Of a stretch of DNA of 64,000 bases, positions 11,187 through 22,603 are shown piece by piece. The DNA comes from Dolomedes plantarius. Lineage: Eukaryota; Arthropoda; Arachnida; Araneae; Dolomedidae. Below the pieces are notes generated by a model, which ran no database searches, had not been told where the DNA came from, and saw only the letters and a program-made list of their open reading frames with translations. The number at the start of each line of letters is the position of its first letter. The first letter of the stretch is position 1. The stretch spans positions 183,839,874-183,903,873 of the forward strand of contig OU015496.1 of NCBI GenBank assembly GCA_907164885.2, in the 5' to 3' direction. Position numbers and translations under genes: made by a program.

Positions 11187-12880
11187 CACTCAAGAGCCAA
11201 AACATTATGACCACCTGTAAATAACGAGTTGGGCCACCTTTGCGCGCAACACAGCTTCAATTCGCCTTGGCATGGATGCCACAAGTACTTGGTAGATGGC
11301 CGGAGACAGATTGTACCAGATGTTTAAGCAACGGTCACGCAAATCCGATATATTGCGAATTGGTGGTCTTTGAACTCTGAGCTGCCGTTCCATGACATCC
11401 CAAATGTGTTCTATCGGACTGAGATCCGGTGAGTTAGGCAGCCAGGACATTAACTGGAATTCAGCATCATGTTCCTGGAACCACTCCAACACAATTTTTG
11501 CCTTGTGACACGGGGCGTTGTCATGTTGGAACATTCCATTTCCAGCTGGAAAAACAGAGGCCATGTAAGGGTGCAACTGGTCCGCAATGATGTTAAGATA
11601 CCCTGTAGCATTTATGGTCTGCTCTACCACAACCACGGGTGCCAGAGACGCCCAAGAGAACGTCCCTTAAGGGGATGGTGGACCTTTCAAAACGATTTTT
11701 GAAATTTTTACCACAGAGATATGAAATTTTGTATATATATTCATTAAAGTATAACAATATTAAACACCTTATAAAATTTTATAAATATTTAAAAAAAAAT
11801 ATTTTATAATTAAAAAATTTAAATTAAATTACCCTCCTTTAAAATGCTCCTTGCGACTCAATTTTAAACTTTTCCCCTTAATTTTGCATTTATATTGCTT
11901 ATAAATACTTTCTGAACAAAGTTATGTATTTTTTTGTACTTTCGTTGATTAGTTAATTTTTAGAAAATATTTTTATGCTTGTACTCTGAATTTTCGCGAA
12001 ATCTTTGTACTTTTCTACACTAAAGTTAAACTTTTTAACCTAAATGACCTCGAATCCTAAAATGGATACATAACTTTGTTTTGATGTATTACAGGAATCT
12101 TTATTATAAATTTCAAAAAATTTCGTCAAAAATTATGACGCGAGGAGCATTTTAAAGACTTGCAAATCTGGAAATTTCTCATTTTGAGAAAAAGTCATTT
12201 AAAAGATAATTTTTTATTTACCTTTAATACTTACTACTCTAAAGCCACAGATTTTTCATTTTTCTTTTCACTACACATTTTAAATGCATTTCATTCCAAT
12301 ATTTACATGTTTTTAAAATATTAATACACCCCCCAAAAAAATTCCAATTTTTGCTCGATTTTTGGTAATTTGAAAGTCCACCATCCCCTTAAAGCATAAT
12401 ACCGCCACCACCAACCTGCGTATGACCTACTGTACATTGAGGAAGCAACAGTTCGCCTGGAAGACGGCGTATCCTGACACAGCCATCGGCGTGATGAATG
12501 AAAAACCGTGATTCATCTGACCAGGCAACTCTCTCCCACTGATCCATGGACCAGTCGCGATGTTCCCGGGCCCAGCGCAGGCGCAGTTGGCGATGACGCT
12601 TGGTCAGCAAAGGCACACGAGTGGGACGTTTGCTGCGTAGCCCCATATCCATCAGTGTCCGCTGAACAGTGTGCTGCGATACTATTCTACTTGGCCCTGC
12701 ACTGTATTGGGCTGTCAGTTAAGCCACTGTCTGGCTCCGGTTTTGCTTCACCATGCGAGACAGTCTCCACGACCTTTTTCTTTGATAGCGTGTGGACGTC
12801 CAACACCATGTCGTCTACTGCTGGTTTCACCGTCATTCATCCACTTTGCAGAAGTACTAACAACTGCGAAAAATTCAGTT
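11187..12880 (-). mobile_element. Tc1-like transposon relic (CAAGAGCCAAAACATTATG family)
   Basis: The left end reads CACTCAAGAGCCAAAACATT next to TA. On the minus strand the transposase is visible in two parts: 12652-12389 (MDMGLRSKRPTRVP, then AWSDESRFFIHHADG with the first catalytic Asp) and 11636-11205 (MFQHDNAPCHKAKIV, second Asp; SPDLSPIEHIWDVM, catalytic Glu), a DD34E arrangement. Upstream of 12652 the N-terminal part continues out of frame to about 12880 (GETSSRR, GVGRP). The second inverted repeat was not found, so that end is truncated. The gene is split by the TTAA element at 11671-12388, and the junction already held a TAA stop. Confidence 0.85.
11671..12388. mobile_element. TTAA-flanked MITE (piggyBac-type target)
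   Basis: Inverted ends GGGGATGGTGGACCTTTCAAA and (reversed right end) GGGGATGGTGGACTTTCAAAT, flanked on both sides by TTAA (11667-11670, 12389-12392). Length 718 bp, AT-rich, with no coding potential. TTAA duplication is the signature of piggyBac-superfamily integration, so this is called a piggyBac-type MITE by inference. Confidence 0.85.
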
Positions 12881-13905
12881 GCATAGCGTTTTGTTGGATA
12901 GTGTTCAGTTGCTTAGATTCTGTTGGATTTTCGCAACACTGAGAAATCACATTAATCAATTATAAGTTGTATTCTCTCAAAATTCTCACAAATGTCAAAT
13001 ATTCTTTTGATTAATTAATTTCATACCTTTGGAGGGGGGGACTTTATAGCTATTTTATCTTCTAGTCAGTTTTTTTGTTATATATCTATAATGAGGTGAA
13101 AATTTTAAATACCTCCATAAAGTTCGGATGTTCATTACTGAAGTAGTGAAGCAGAGGGGGGGCCCCCAAAGAAGTTTTTGCCCCGGGCCCCAATTAGGCT
13201 AAGTCGGGCCCTGAGCACCGCCCCCTTTCAGACGTTACCAGATGCGCGTGATGTCTTCTTAAGCCATCATGGGGTTCCGGCGGTGGCCGTCAGGATCCAC
13301 CAGCCTCTACCCTAAGGTTTCATACTTTCAATGTGACCGATTCTCCGAAATTAGTTGGTATAATCCTACACATAACTCATCCAACAGATAGGACAAGCCC
13401 ATGAAAATATTAACTACAAGGAACTTGAGACTACGGTTATTTGTTATGGATATTCGCTTAATGTTGTACCCCATATAGCTTAAGATGTTAGAAGGGCAGT
13501 ACAACAATCACCATGAACATCAATAAGATTACTGTGGAAATACAAGATAATATAGCTTGTGAATCCCCCTATATAAGCTTTGTGAATCCCCCTATGTACG
13601 TAGCTTAAGTTTTAGGTTTTATATTATGGAATATTTCAAGAATGTTCCACTGCAAAATCCTCACTGAATTATCTCTGGATGTATTACCTAAATATAATAT
13701 ATCAACTTTCGAGTTAAAACTCATTGTAATGGACAATTAAATTCCCACTTGACGAAATATGAATTACATTTTTATTCCCCCATATTCTTATGAACGGAAC
13801 TGGCGAGTGTTCGGATATTTTTGACATGCACCTCTTCAAAGCCTTGCTAAATCTCCAAACAGCGAGTCATATAGTATTAGTGAAGAGGTTAGACAAAAGA
13901 CTTAC

Positions 13906-14058
13906 CCGACTCGGTTGCAGAAGGTGAAAGCGGGTACTTCCAGGTAAGAAGGTGAACTCTGCTGTATGTCTACGACGGTGGGGTAGGTCCAGTATAAGAA
14001 AAGAAACTGAAGAGTCTGGTATATGAATCCACCCAGGAAAAGGCACACTGCAGCACAC
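13906..14058 (-). CDS. DEG/ENaC sodium channel, exon with TM1
   Basis: This exon encodes the first transmembrane segment and start of the extracellular domain of an epithelial sodium channel/degenerin family subunit. It reads RCAAVCLFLGGFIYQT, then the pre-domain LYWTYPTVVDI and VPAFTFCNRVG, the conserved 'P-x-T-x-C-N' block after TM1. The exon is bounded by a strong acceptor (a T-rich tract then TTTAAG at 14059) and a consensus donor GTAAG (13905-13901). It starts by completing an Arg codon and ends after two bases of a Gly codon. An open frame extends upstream to ATG at 14108, so a first exon with its own start is an alternative, but the acceptor fits better. Later exons would lie below 13906; none was recognised before the window ends. 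Subunits form trimeric cation channels in the plasma membrane. Confidence 0.8.
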
Positions 14059-14630
14059 CTTAAAAAAATAAAGAATAACTTACTTTTCTTAGCATATTTA
14101 GCCATCATAGATTGGGGGGTCTCTTCAAAAACTGAATCAGGAATGACAGCGGATCAAAGCTATTGTAAGTCCCTATCGCCAAACGGCACGAATTTGTGAT
14201 TTCACAATGACGCATATTTAGGTGGTGTTAAGTGCGAAATATTTAATGAAGATGCCTTAAAAAATCTCTGTTTTCACAAGTTTCGAAGTTTACAGCGTAT
14301 TATTTACTTCCATTAGAATTAATTATTCAGTATGCGTATTAATAATTCAGCCGTTTAGGATTCGAGCCTGCGAATAAGAGAAAAATTTACTGCCGACAAC
14401 ACCGTGAACAGTTTATGCCATTGTGAAGAGTAAACAAAGGAAACAATGGAAACAGTTTCGCTTGAATGAAAAATTCACAAATGATTTATGCATCACGAAT
14501 GTTCAAATATGACATGGCGAGAAAAAAATTTCCGCGGTAAATTATTCATTATTGCGCATAAGAGGGGATTAGAAATACTAATTGATTTAACTTTCTTTTC
14601 AAAATATTTGAATAGGATTCTTTGATGTTT

Positions 14631-15197
14631 AATAATTACAAGATAAAAAGAACTTTTTATATACCACGTTTTTAAATTTTCTGTTGAATCATATAAACTT
14701 GACAATTCTATGTATTAATAATAATTTAAAATTTTTTTGTTGAATTATCCCATCAACTTGAAAGAAAATGATGAAATGCGTAATAAAGAGAGCAACTATA
14801 CGAAATTTTCTACTTTATTCTACATTTATCAATTGAATTGCATATATAAGATTTTTACAAACATTAATACCAGAGCCTACTTGGTTTCCAATTTTTTTTC
14901 AAAATCGTCAAACGCCGTTACGCCGAACTGCAAGCACTGAATTCGATTGAAGAACCACTTTGCGGATCGTTTCCGAAGTAACTTTCCATAAAAAAACAAA
15001 ATTAACTGAAAGTGAATTAAATTCTGCTTAAAGATGTTTAAAAGTATTAAAAGAATGCATTGTCATCGTGTTCTGAGCTATTCTAAAAGTTTCAAATGTC
15101 TAGCTAGTCGAGAAGTTAGTTAAAATACGATTGCAAGATTTGTACTGGACAAACACACAAACAAGAAAGCGAGTTAATAAAAACGTGGTAAAAATAC
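14631..15197. repeat. Dispersed repeat family R, copy A
   Basis: Starts 'aataattacaagataaaaag', contains 'ttctgttgaatcatataaac' and 'attatcccatcaacttgaaa', and ends near 'gcgagttaataaaaac'. Copies occur at 35637-36066, 43053-43389 and 59765-60195. This one lacks the 'gatagatggctgca' block and carries about 200 bp of other sequence in its middle. No coding potential; its class is unknown. Confidence 0.8.
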
Positions 15198-15285
15198 ATG
15201 AACTGAAGTCTCAGTCAAATTCAAAATAAATTTTGTCAAAATTATGAAATTGCATCTTCGCGTTCTTGACAACAAGATTAAAGTA

Positions 15286-16557
15286 CACTGGTTATCAAAA
15301 ATTAAGGAAAAGTCACAAAAATACTGATTACTCAAAAAGTTATGCGTAGAATTTAATAAAACTTATACACATTTTACAACACATAGGTAGGTATAAAATA
15401 GCATAAAAAAATCGCCAGACAATTATGGTGTTATAGAAACTAGCATATGTATACAATGAACAAATCGGATGTATCAGTTTGGTATTAGAAAAGCACCTTT
15501 AAAATAGCGTATGATCCCCCCGAGAAGCAATACAGCTCATACAGCGATGTGAGCCCTGTGCGGTCTCGCGTTATCATCCTGTAGCACGAAAGCATCACCT
15601 GTTGCCCCGGCATAAGGGCGCACATAAGCATCAAGGATGTCATCTCTATAGGTGTGAGCATTCACATTTGCACGGGGAAAGACATGGAGGTCTGTGCGTC
15701 CACACAAAGAGATACCACCCCAAACTCAGACACTGCCTGATCCGTATGCATGTCTTTCACGGACGTGTGATGGATGAAAACGAGTTCAAGGTTCTCTCCA
15801 AATCAAAATACGCCTACTATCGCTTTGGAGGGTAAACCTGGACACATCCGTAAAGATAACAGCCCTCCGTTGATCACGCGTCCAGTGGACATGCCCACTG
15901 CAAACGTTCCCACCTATGGCGTGACGTAAGCGGGATGCAAATGGCTGGTAGCCTCGCAAAAAGACCACCTTCGTGAAGCCTTCTACGCACGGTCGACGTT
16001 GATACCAACCTTTCAGAGCTTGCAGCGATGGAGGATCTGCAGACGGAGATTGTAGACGGAGTTGCGGTTCTATTCCTTCGTGCGCATAATGACAAATATC
16101 AGTCATCAGCACTCGTCGTAGCGTATGGCCGTCCTTGGCTGAACCTTCTGGATGCCGAATACGTGGTTAGAAATTGTTGCCAAAGTCTATGAAACATAGA
16201 CGGACTCACATTTAGCCATCTGGCCACTTCTGTCTGACTTTGTCCTGCCTCTAGTCTCCCAATAGCTCGCCATCGCACTTCTTCGGTCAAATGATGCTTG
16301 GAGGTCATTGTTACAATTTGGCTATACCAGATGTCTAATCTCAGCCTCGCAGCGACAATTGTCGCCTTGCTCTGAGACATGCACTTTTATGATCCTCGCA
16401 AATGACGTATTCCGACTGCAGTGCCACTATTTTGCATAATGTAGTATTGTTCAGCCTCTTTTACTTAACAACATATTCAAATTTTAAACAGATTGGCCTA
16501 GATTTGAACGTGTTATCCCTGCTTTAGTGATTTTTCCTTAATTTTTGATAACTAGTG
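15286..16557 (-). mobile_element. Tc1-type transposon, C-terminally deleted
   Basis: Inverted repeats CACTGGTTATCAAAAATTAA (left) and its complement at 16537-16557; TA precedes the left end. The minus-strand transposase starts at about 16308 (MTSKHHLTEEVRWRAIGRLE; helix-turn-helix), shifts frame near 16095, regains VIFTDVSRFTLQSDSRR (first catalytic Asp; the usual Glu after it is Val) and ends with VLQDDNARPHRAHIA (second Asp) near 15545. The catalytic Glu region is absent, so the element is dead. Confidence 0.87.
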
Positions 16558-18250
16558 CAGTTGATGTTATCCTCGACAGAACTGAATTAGTAGATAGAAC
16601 GGCTATAGATATAAGTATATCGAGACTTAATTACTTAAAAGTATTACAGAGTTATCTATACACATCTTTACATGTTAGGAGGAAAGTATATCACTCATCA
16701 TGAATATCATCAAGGATCTATATTAGGAGTGTCAACTGCAACCTTCAAATTTCGTGCCCTGAAAGATGCATGAATCTGCTATTAACTTTTCTGCTTTTAA
16801 AAGCGTCTGCGATTCAACGAAAGTGATTAAAAAGAAAAGATATTTACATTTGCACTCTAATAGACTAAATTTAAATTTACGCTCTTAATTTATTTTTTTT
16901 TTTTTTTTTTGGGGGGGGGGGATTGGGTTTTTTTCCGAGACTCTTTTATGCTAAAAATCTCATTTAATAGAGAACCTGGGAAGTTATAATATCCAATAGG
17001 AAAAGAAAAGAAAAAGTTCCTTTCTTTCATTTTCTTTTTTTTTATAAATCCCTTCTCTGTCTTGTAATACAATAATCTCTTCCTTCCAGATACATTACAT
17101 TGCTAAAAATTTCTTAACTCTGTTCTGCACAGAATTTTTGAAAAAACATAAGGTATGCCTTGTTCATAAAAATTTCTCAATTATTTCTAGAGATCGAAAC
17201 AGTACTCTAGAAAAAAATTTCTTGTAACTGCAGTCCCCGTTGAAATATATAAATGTTTCTATTAATAATTCGACGAATGATATATATTTCTGTATTACAA
17301 AATAAACTTCGTTATGACTTACAGAGAAACTCCGGTATACCGAAATGCTTTATGTAATATGGTGATTTATTAGCACATAAAGATGGATTATAAACAATGG
17401 TTCAGTCGAAAATTTCTTTGAGTGGTAAGCTTTGTCAAATAGAAGTTTGTTATATGGCGACTCTACTCTGTCAGCCTACTCTCAACCGGAGCAATAAATC
17501 GAAATATCTGGAAAGCAGGGAATGAATAATTAATAATTTATCGTTCATCCCCTATTTGTTATTCTATTCTTTTGTCTGATATTCCTTTTGACATCCAGCA
17601 TCTACTTCACACGAGTGACAGTCAGGGATATGTACCATAATTCGTTTGATCAATATGGTAAGATTTTAGAAAATGTCACCTTGGTTGAACAATTGAAATT
17701 CTATGTCAGTTATAGATTTTTGAAGCAACTGCTTTTAAACAAACTATCGATTAATGTATTCTAACCGAATTTTAGTTTGAGCACACATTTATGGCGCACG
17801 CATATATGTTTACTGCAGGAATTTTTTTCTTAAATTCCATAATTGTGTGTGTACACACACTCCGGTGATATTATTGTTTTTTTTACTTCCTATGGCTATC
17901 AAAATACAAAGAAAACAAAAATACAATAGGAAAAAGGTAGAACAAAGATCAAAAACAAAAAGAGAGAAAGGAAAATCAGCATTGGCTCAAAAGGTCTCTC
18001 GCTCGCCAGTACCGCTTGAAAATACGTACCTCAAGCACAAAGAGCTTGTCAGCGTTGCAAATGAGAGATGTCAATTTCCTCAGATGAATTGCACAGGGGA
18101 CAATAAGGTGTTGAGAATGTGCCTACCATGAACAAGAGCGAGGCAGTCATGGCCTGACGCCACAGTATTACACCTGGGGGCATCTGGGACATATCTCATG
18201 TTGCCAAGCCAAGCCTTACTATGATTTCCATCAGTTCACTCCTGGGTGAA
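16558..18250. other. Unassigned intronic or intergenic DNA
   Basis: No exon or transposon was recognised. It includes a poly-T/poly-G tract at 16891-16921 and a basic frame at 17847-18131 rich in Lys and Arg, which has no known motif and overlaps simple sequence; I do not call it a gene. The part after about 18050 may belong to the SINE-like unit that follows. Confidence 0.5.
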
Positions 18251-18284
18251 ATACAGCCTCATAGTTTTGCTACTGATGTTCTGC

Positions 18285-18500
18285 TCACAATGGTATAGTG
18301 GTTATATTCGTCATCTTACACGCAGTGGACTCAAATCCAGAGTAAGGCTTAGGTGTTACCGTGTTGTCCCCTCATAGGGAGCAACGCTCGCACACGTAAA
18401 TGGTGCTTCCATAAGAAAGTAGCTAGCAAGAGTTCGCAGGGCTGATGGGTCAATATTGTAGAGACAAGGGCCTTCTCTACAATATTGACCATTAAAAAGA
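18285..18500 (+). repeat. tRNA-derived SINE-like sequence with tail hairpin
   Basis: 18291-18350 resembles a decayed tRNA-Val: an A-box-like 'tggtatagtggttatattc', an anticodon arm around 'catcttacacg' and a B-box-like 'gactcaaatcc'. It is followed by about 100 bp of other sequence and a 17-bp perfect inverted repeat (18448-18464 with 18474-18490), then an A-rich stretch. This is the layout of a tRNA-derived SINE. The tRNA part is too diverged to be a working gene. Confidence 0.5.
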
Positions 18501-19794
18501 AAAAAAATTCCGAATGAGTAACCTCACTGAATATTAAGGAACTGGTCTATTTGAAATTTTGGAGATTGACGCATCTTTCTTAGCTAATCTATCTACAAAC
18601 TCAATACCATGGATTCCAGAATGTGAAAGTATCCACGGTAAAATAGTATGGTTTAACTGAGACTTTAACGTATGAATAAGAGATCGATATTCAAGGATAT
18701 TATTATCAGTATAAGGTAAAGATGACTCAGACGATATTATGTTGTTAAAATGGATTTGCAGTTATTAGGAAGATGTGTTAAAGTGAGGATTCATTACGTT
18801 GAGCGTAAACTTGTTTAAAATGTCATCCAAAGAATCATGACAACAGCGATCATTTAGTAACATATTCTTTTCTTACGTGTTAAAACACTCATCTGTGGCT
18901 GTCTCTAAAAGCAGAATTTTTATTTCCGGTTATTAGATACGTTGAAGAGAGATCTAGGTATAGAGAACACTCTGTTTTTACAAGTGTTCATTTATTTGTA
19001 TTTATGAAATAACATTAAAAAGTTCGAAATAAAAAGTCATGGGAAATAGCTACTTCTAGCGAAAGGAAATTTTCTGGATTTAAAAGGGTCTATTTAATTT
19101 ATATTTATTCAATTAAGCACAATAAAAAATTCAAAATAAGCATTGATGGGTAATTTCTCATAAAGAAAGCAAACTTTTGGTTTATAAAGACCTCATTTAG
19201 CTGTACAGGTACAAAGAAATTATACAAAGAAGAAAAATGTATGAAAATTAGCAATGATGAGAAAATAAGCCACTCATAGAGAAATCAAGTTTTGTGGCTT
19301 TGAAAAGCGTCCTTTATAGTTATTAGGGCATAACACAATGTTAAAGTTCGAAACAAGTAATGGTGGAAGGAGAGTTAATGATAGCTGACAGAGACGGGAC
19401 AGTTCCCGACTTCAGAAACATTCATTAAGTAGTATTAACGAAATTAAAAATAATAATAAGCTTAAAATAGGCAATGATGGAAATGATCTACTCACAGACA
19501 GGGGTCAAATTTTTGGATTTCAATGAGCCCATTTAGTTGCATTAACGAAATAAAATACAGTAATACCCCAAAGTTAAGCGATAGATGGGATCGACGAAAG
19601 ATCTCATAAGAGGAATTCGCTCGGGTAAAACTTTACGTGTATTTATATGCATAGATACTAGTTTAATTCAATATGTTTTTTATATAATCCATGTGCAAAA
19701 TGCGCGTTAGTACGCCAACAACAACAAAAAAAGCGTTGGGCAGACTACTTTATTGGATTTTTTTAAACCATCAACATTTTTTTATATATACTCT

Positions 19795-20395
19795 CTTAGA
19801 CAAAAACAAAAGAAAAAAAGACGCACAACGAAGGAGTTATCCGAATGGGACGAAAATCGGTAGATGTAATGTACATGTACAGAAAAACAAATGATTACAA
19901 TTTGACAAAACTTGAATGATTTATTCAAGAGAAAGAGCTTCACAAAGTCTAAAAAGTCAATAATGCATTGGTCCATATCAGGCCTTTATGCAATCAGTTA
20001 TTCGGCTTGGCACTGATTGATAGAGAGGACGGATGTCCTCCTGCAGGATATCGTTCCAAATTCTGTCTAATTGGCGCGTTAGATCGTCAAAATCCCGAGC
20101 TGGTGGGAAGGCCCTGCCCATAATGCTCCAAACGTGCTCAATGGGGGTAGAGATCCGGCGACCTTGCTGGCCAGGGTAGCGTTGGGCAAGCACGAAGACA
20201 AGCAGTAGAAACTCTCGCCGTGTGCGGGCGGGCATTATCTTGGTGAAATGTAAGCCCAGGATGGCGCGATTTGAATGGCAACACAACGGGGCGTAGAATA
20301 TCGTCGACGTACCGCTGTGCTGTAAGGGTGCCGCTGATGACAACCAAAGGGGTCCTTCTATGAAATGAATTGGCACCCCAACGCATTTCGCACAT
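19795..20395 (-). mobile_element. Tc1-type transposon fragment, 5'-truncated
   Basis: The minus strand encodes the C-terminal half of a Tc1 transposase in two frames: FHRRTPLVVISGTLTAQRYV and LTFHQDNARPHTARV (second catalytic Asp), then PARSPDLYP, and after a shift STPIEHVWSIMGRAF (catalytic Glu) down to 19978. It is followed by a 3' untranslated part up to about 19795. The N-terminal domain and its inverted repeat are missing. Confidence 0.85.
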
Positions 20396-20865
20396 GGATT
20401 ATAAAAAACGTAACTAATTAAACTAGTATCTATGGGATTAAGGACCTATTAAATTGTTTTTTTTAACTCCCACGCAAGGTCATGTGTTGTCCTAAACAAA
20501 GGACAGCATGGCGTTGTCAAACGAGAGAGGGGGAAAACCAAAAACCTCACGCGAACTCCGAGTTCACGTAAGTCGAGGTTTTGTAAGACGGGGTAATACT
20601 GTACTATAAAGTGTTCAAAGTAAGTAATGATGGGAAATGGGCGACATGAATCTGGGAAAGTTTCCGTTATAAAGTAAAACATGACGAAACTGTCCAAAAT
20701 AAGTAGTGAAAGATAGCTACTGATAGGTATAGGAATCTTACAAGCATTCACTTAGTTGTATTCATAAAATTAAATACAATAAAATGTTCACAATAAGTAG
20801 TCATGAGAAGTAGGCTGATCACGTAAAGAGCGAGCTATCGGCTTTAAAACCACACGTTCAATGTA

Positions 20866-22272
20866 CACTGCTGGCCACTGTAAATGCAACACCCTGAAGG
20901 AAACATGCAAATAACATGAAATTTACAACATGCATTAGAGGAAGTGAGATATGCAAATGATTAGAATTTCAGCGCAGACGCAAATCACTCGCGCCTGTGG
21001 CGCCACTTCAAAGCGCTATTTAAGGCATGGAGATTTCGACGATTTCAAGTTCGGCAGTTGTGTTTTTCTTGTGGTTTAAAAAAAAAAACGATCAATTATG
21101 CCTCGTCGAAAACAGCGATCATCTTTTGATCAAGTATCCGAGTTCGACAGAGGAAGGATAGTGGCCTACCGAGATTGTGGATTATCTTTCAGGGAAATCG
21201 GTAGTCGTGTTGGGCGAAACCAAACAACTGTAATGCGGATATGTGATCGTTGGATGCAGGAGGGTACGACGGACCGGCGTGTTCGATCGCATCCACCTCA
21301 GCGCACCACTTCACGTGATGACAGGCAAATTGTGCGCATGGCAGTGAAGGATCGCTCAGTCACATCACGAACCATAGCACAGCACATGCAGTCTGTAACG
21401 CATCATCCAGTGTCTGCGCGTACCATTCGACGCCGTTTACAGCAGAGTGGTCTGTCCGCAAGACGTCTATTGCTTTGTCTACCCTTGACGCAGAACCACA
21501 GACGTCTCCGCCGCCAATGGTGCGATGACAGAAAGATGTGGACGGCAGAATGGAATGAAATTGTCTTTACTGACGAGTCACGCTTCTGTCTGCAACACCA
21601 CGAATGTCGCATTCGAGTCTGGAGACACCGTGAAGAGAGGATGCTCAACAGCTGCGTTATGCACCGCCACACTGGTCCTGCACCGGGTATTATTGTATGG
21701 GGCGGTATTGGATATCACTCTCGCACACCTCTAGTACGCATTGCCGGTACTTTAAACAGCCAGCGCTACATCTCCGAGGTGTTGGAGCCAGTTGTCCTTC
21801 CTTACCTTCAGGGCTTGCCCACAGCCATATTTCAACAGGATAATTCGCGACCACACGTGGCACGCATTGTCCACGGTTCTTCGTCAATCGCCAGATTGAA
21901 TTGTTTCCCTGGCCGCCCCGCTCTCCGGATCTTTGGCCGATAGAAAACATGTGGTCAATGGTTGCTCTACGATTGACCCAGATTCCATCCCCAGCTGCCA
22001 CATCAGATCAACTTTGGCAACGTGTGGAAGCTGCTTGGTCTACTGTACCCCAAGAACTCGTCCAAAGTCTCTTTGAATCAATGCCGGAAGTGTGGCAGCG
22101 GTGATCTCCAACAATGGCGGCTACTCTGGCTACTGATTTTGGCAGGAACCACACTTCACAGAAGTCTATGAATTTAATTATTTGATACTTGGTCAACATA
22201 CTATCTACAAAATAAATTTTGTTGTGATATCTCTTGTCTTTCTTGGTGTTGCAATTTGGGTGGCCAGCAGTG
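20866..22272 (+). mobile_element. Tc1-type transposon (CACTGCTGGCC family), nearly intact
   Basis: 1407 bp with inverted repeats CACTGCTGGCCACTGTAAAT (left) and a right end reading 'ggtggccagcagtg'; TA on both sides (20864-20865, 22273-22274). It is inserted in the decayed tandem array and is the same family as 29541-30955. Its transposase has a single visible frameshift. Confidence 0.92.
21098..22104 (+). pseudogene. Tc1 transposase, one frameshift
   Basis: The frame begins MPRRKQRSSFDQVSEFDRGR, about 30 bases after an A-rich stretch. Residues ~10-115 hold two helix-turn-helix subdomains (FREIGSRVGRNQTTVMRICD; SARTIRRRLQQSGL), consistent with paired-type DNA binding to the inverted repeats. 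The catalytic domain shows FTDESRFC (first Asp), FQQDNSRPH (second Asp) and, after a frame change, SPDLWPIENMW (Glu), giving DD34E. Compared with the copy at 29541-30955, one base is missing around 21872-21874, which throws the frame off just after the second Asp. The product would cut and paste the element; as it stands it is inactive. Confidence 0.9.
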
Positions 22273-22529
22273 TATTTGAAAAAATTAAAATACAGTGAAA
22301 TGTTCAATGTATGGCCAGTCACACAAAGAGCAAAATTTATGGCTTTGAAAATCAACAAAATTTTGTTTTATTAGAGTGAGCAAGTACATGAAAGTACAAT
22401 GAAAAGATTTAAAATAAACTGTGAGGGCTGGTTGGTTGGGAGAGCTACGGAATTTTTTTTGCCATATTAGGGCTAATTATACCGGGACCTATTGCTTAAA
22501 GCCGATTCTGAACGCCTACAAACATCCAA

Positions 22530-22603
22530 GCCAATAGTGGGACTCGAACCCACAGTCTCTGGTATTGAATGCCAGCGTCCTAGCCATTCGGCCATCGTCC
22601 TAA
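22530..22603 (-). repeat. tRNA-like sequence (probably SINE head)
   Basis: On the minus strand: an A-box-like 'gatggccgaatggctag', an anticodon arm with loop ATTCAAT, and a good T-arm 'gtgggttcgagtcccac'. The would-be acceptor stem does not pair, so it is not a working tRNA. It resembles 44978-45053 closely, which points to a tRNA-derived repeat. Confidence 0.6.

Larger units (their letters stand above)
10818..13213. mobile_element. hAT-like element with GGGCCCC-rich ends
   Basis: The ends are imperfect inverted repeats: left TAGAGCCTGACTAAGGC, then 'gttgccccgggccccc'; right (reversed) CAGGGCCCGACTTAGCC, then a matching GGGCCCGGGGCAA block. The flanking 8 bp are aaaaccgc and agcaccgc (6/8), and the intact LTR copy has agcaccgc once, which supports an 8-bp duplication as in hAT elements. 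No hAT transposase is visible; the interior is mostly a Tc1-type element plus AT-rich filler. Confidence 0.72.
1495..13302 (-). mobile_element. BEL/Pao LTR retrotransposon, multiply interrupted
   Basis: A minus-strand LTR retrotransposon. The 3' LTR is 1495-1841 and the 5' LTR is 10552-13302 (split by later insertions); both share the ends TGGTGGATCC and CATGCTCAACCA. Outer flanks are GCATC (1490-1494) and GCCTC (13303-13307), a 5-bp target duplication with one mismatch. Order on the minus strand is LTR, gag (9797 to about 7039), protease, reverse transcriptase, integrase, polypurine tract, LTR. BEL assignment rests on the gag region resembling DUF1759, a protease with a LLDSGSQ motif, an RT with YVDD and an H2C2 integrase. 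Stops, frameshifts and loss of most of RNase H show it is dead. A Gypsy solo LTR, a Tc1 element, a mariner palindrome and a nested hAT/Tc1/TTAA stack sit inside it. Confidence 0.88.
10552..13302 (-). repeat. BEL/Pao 5' LTR, split by nested insertions
   Basis: Plus-strand blocks 10552-10817 and 13214-13302 match the 3' LTR at 1495-1841 in order and orientation. The intervening 2.4 kb is a hAT-like element. The LTR target at the break is seen intact in the other LTR ('agcaccgc'). Confidence 0.85.
18960..22430. repeat. Decayed tandem array, ~80-114 bp period, split by Tc1 elements
   Basis: A motif like 'aaaataagcaatgatggg' recurs near 19030, 19133, 19243, 19350, 19464 and 19572 and, after an inserted Tc1 fragment, near 20619, 20699 and 20791. 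Between landmarks each unit tends to carry 'ctactcatagaga', a 'ttttggattt' block and 'catttagttgtattaacgaaat'. Another degenerate unit lies at 22275-22420, beyond the Tc1 element at 20866-22272. Divergence is high, so this is old. Confidence 0.7.

Noticed and set aside
17847..18131. Lys/Arg-rich frame as a basic protein
   Set aside because: Composition follows A-rich simple sequence and it runs into the SINE-like segment; no motif.
22530..22603. Functional tRNA gene
   Set aside because: The acceptor stem does not pair and a similar sequence recurs at 44978; it fits a tRNA-derived repeat better.
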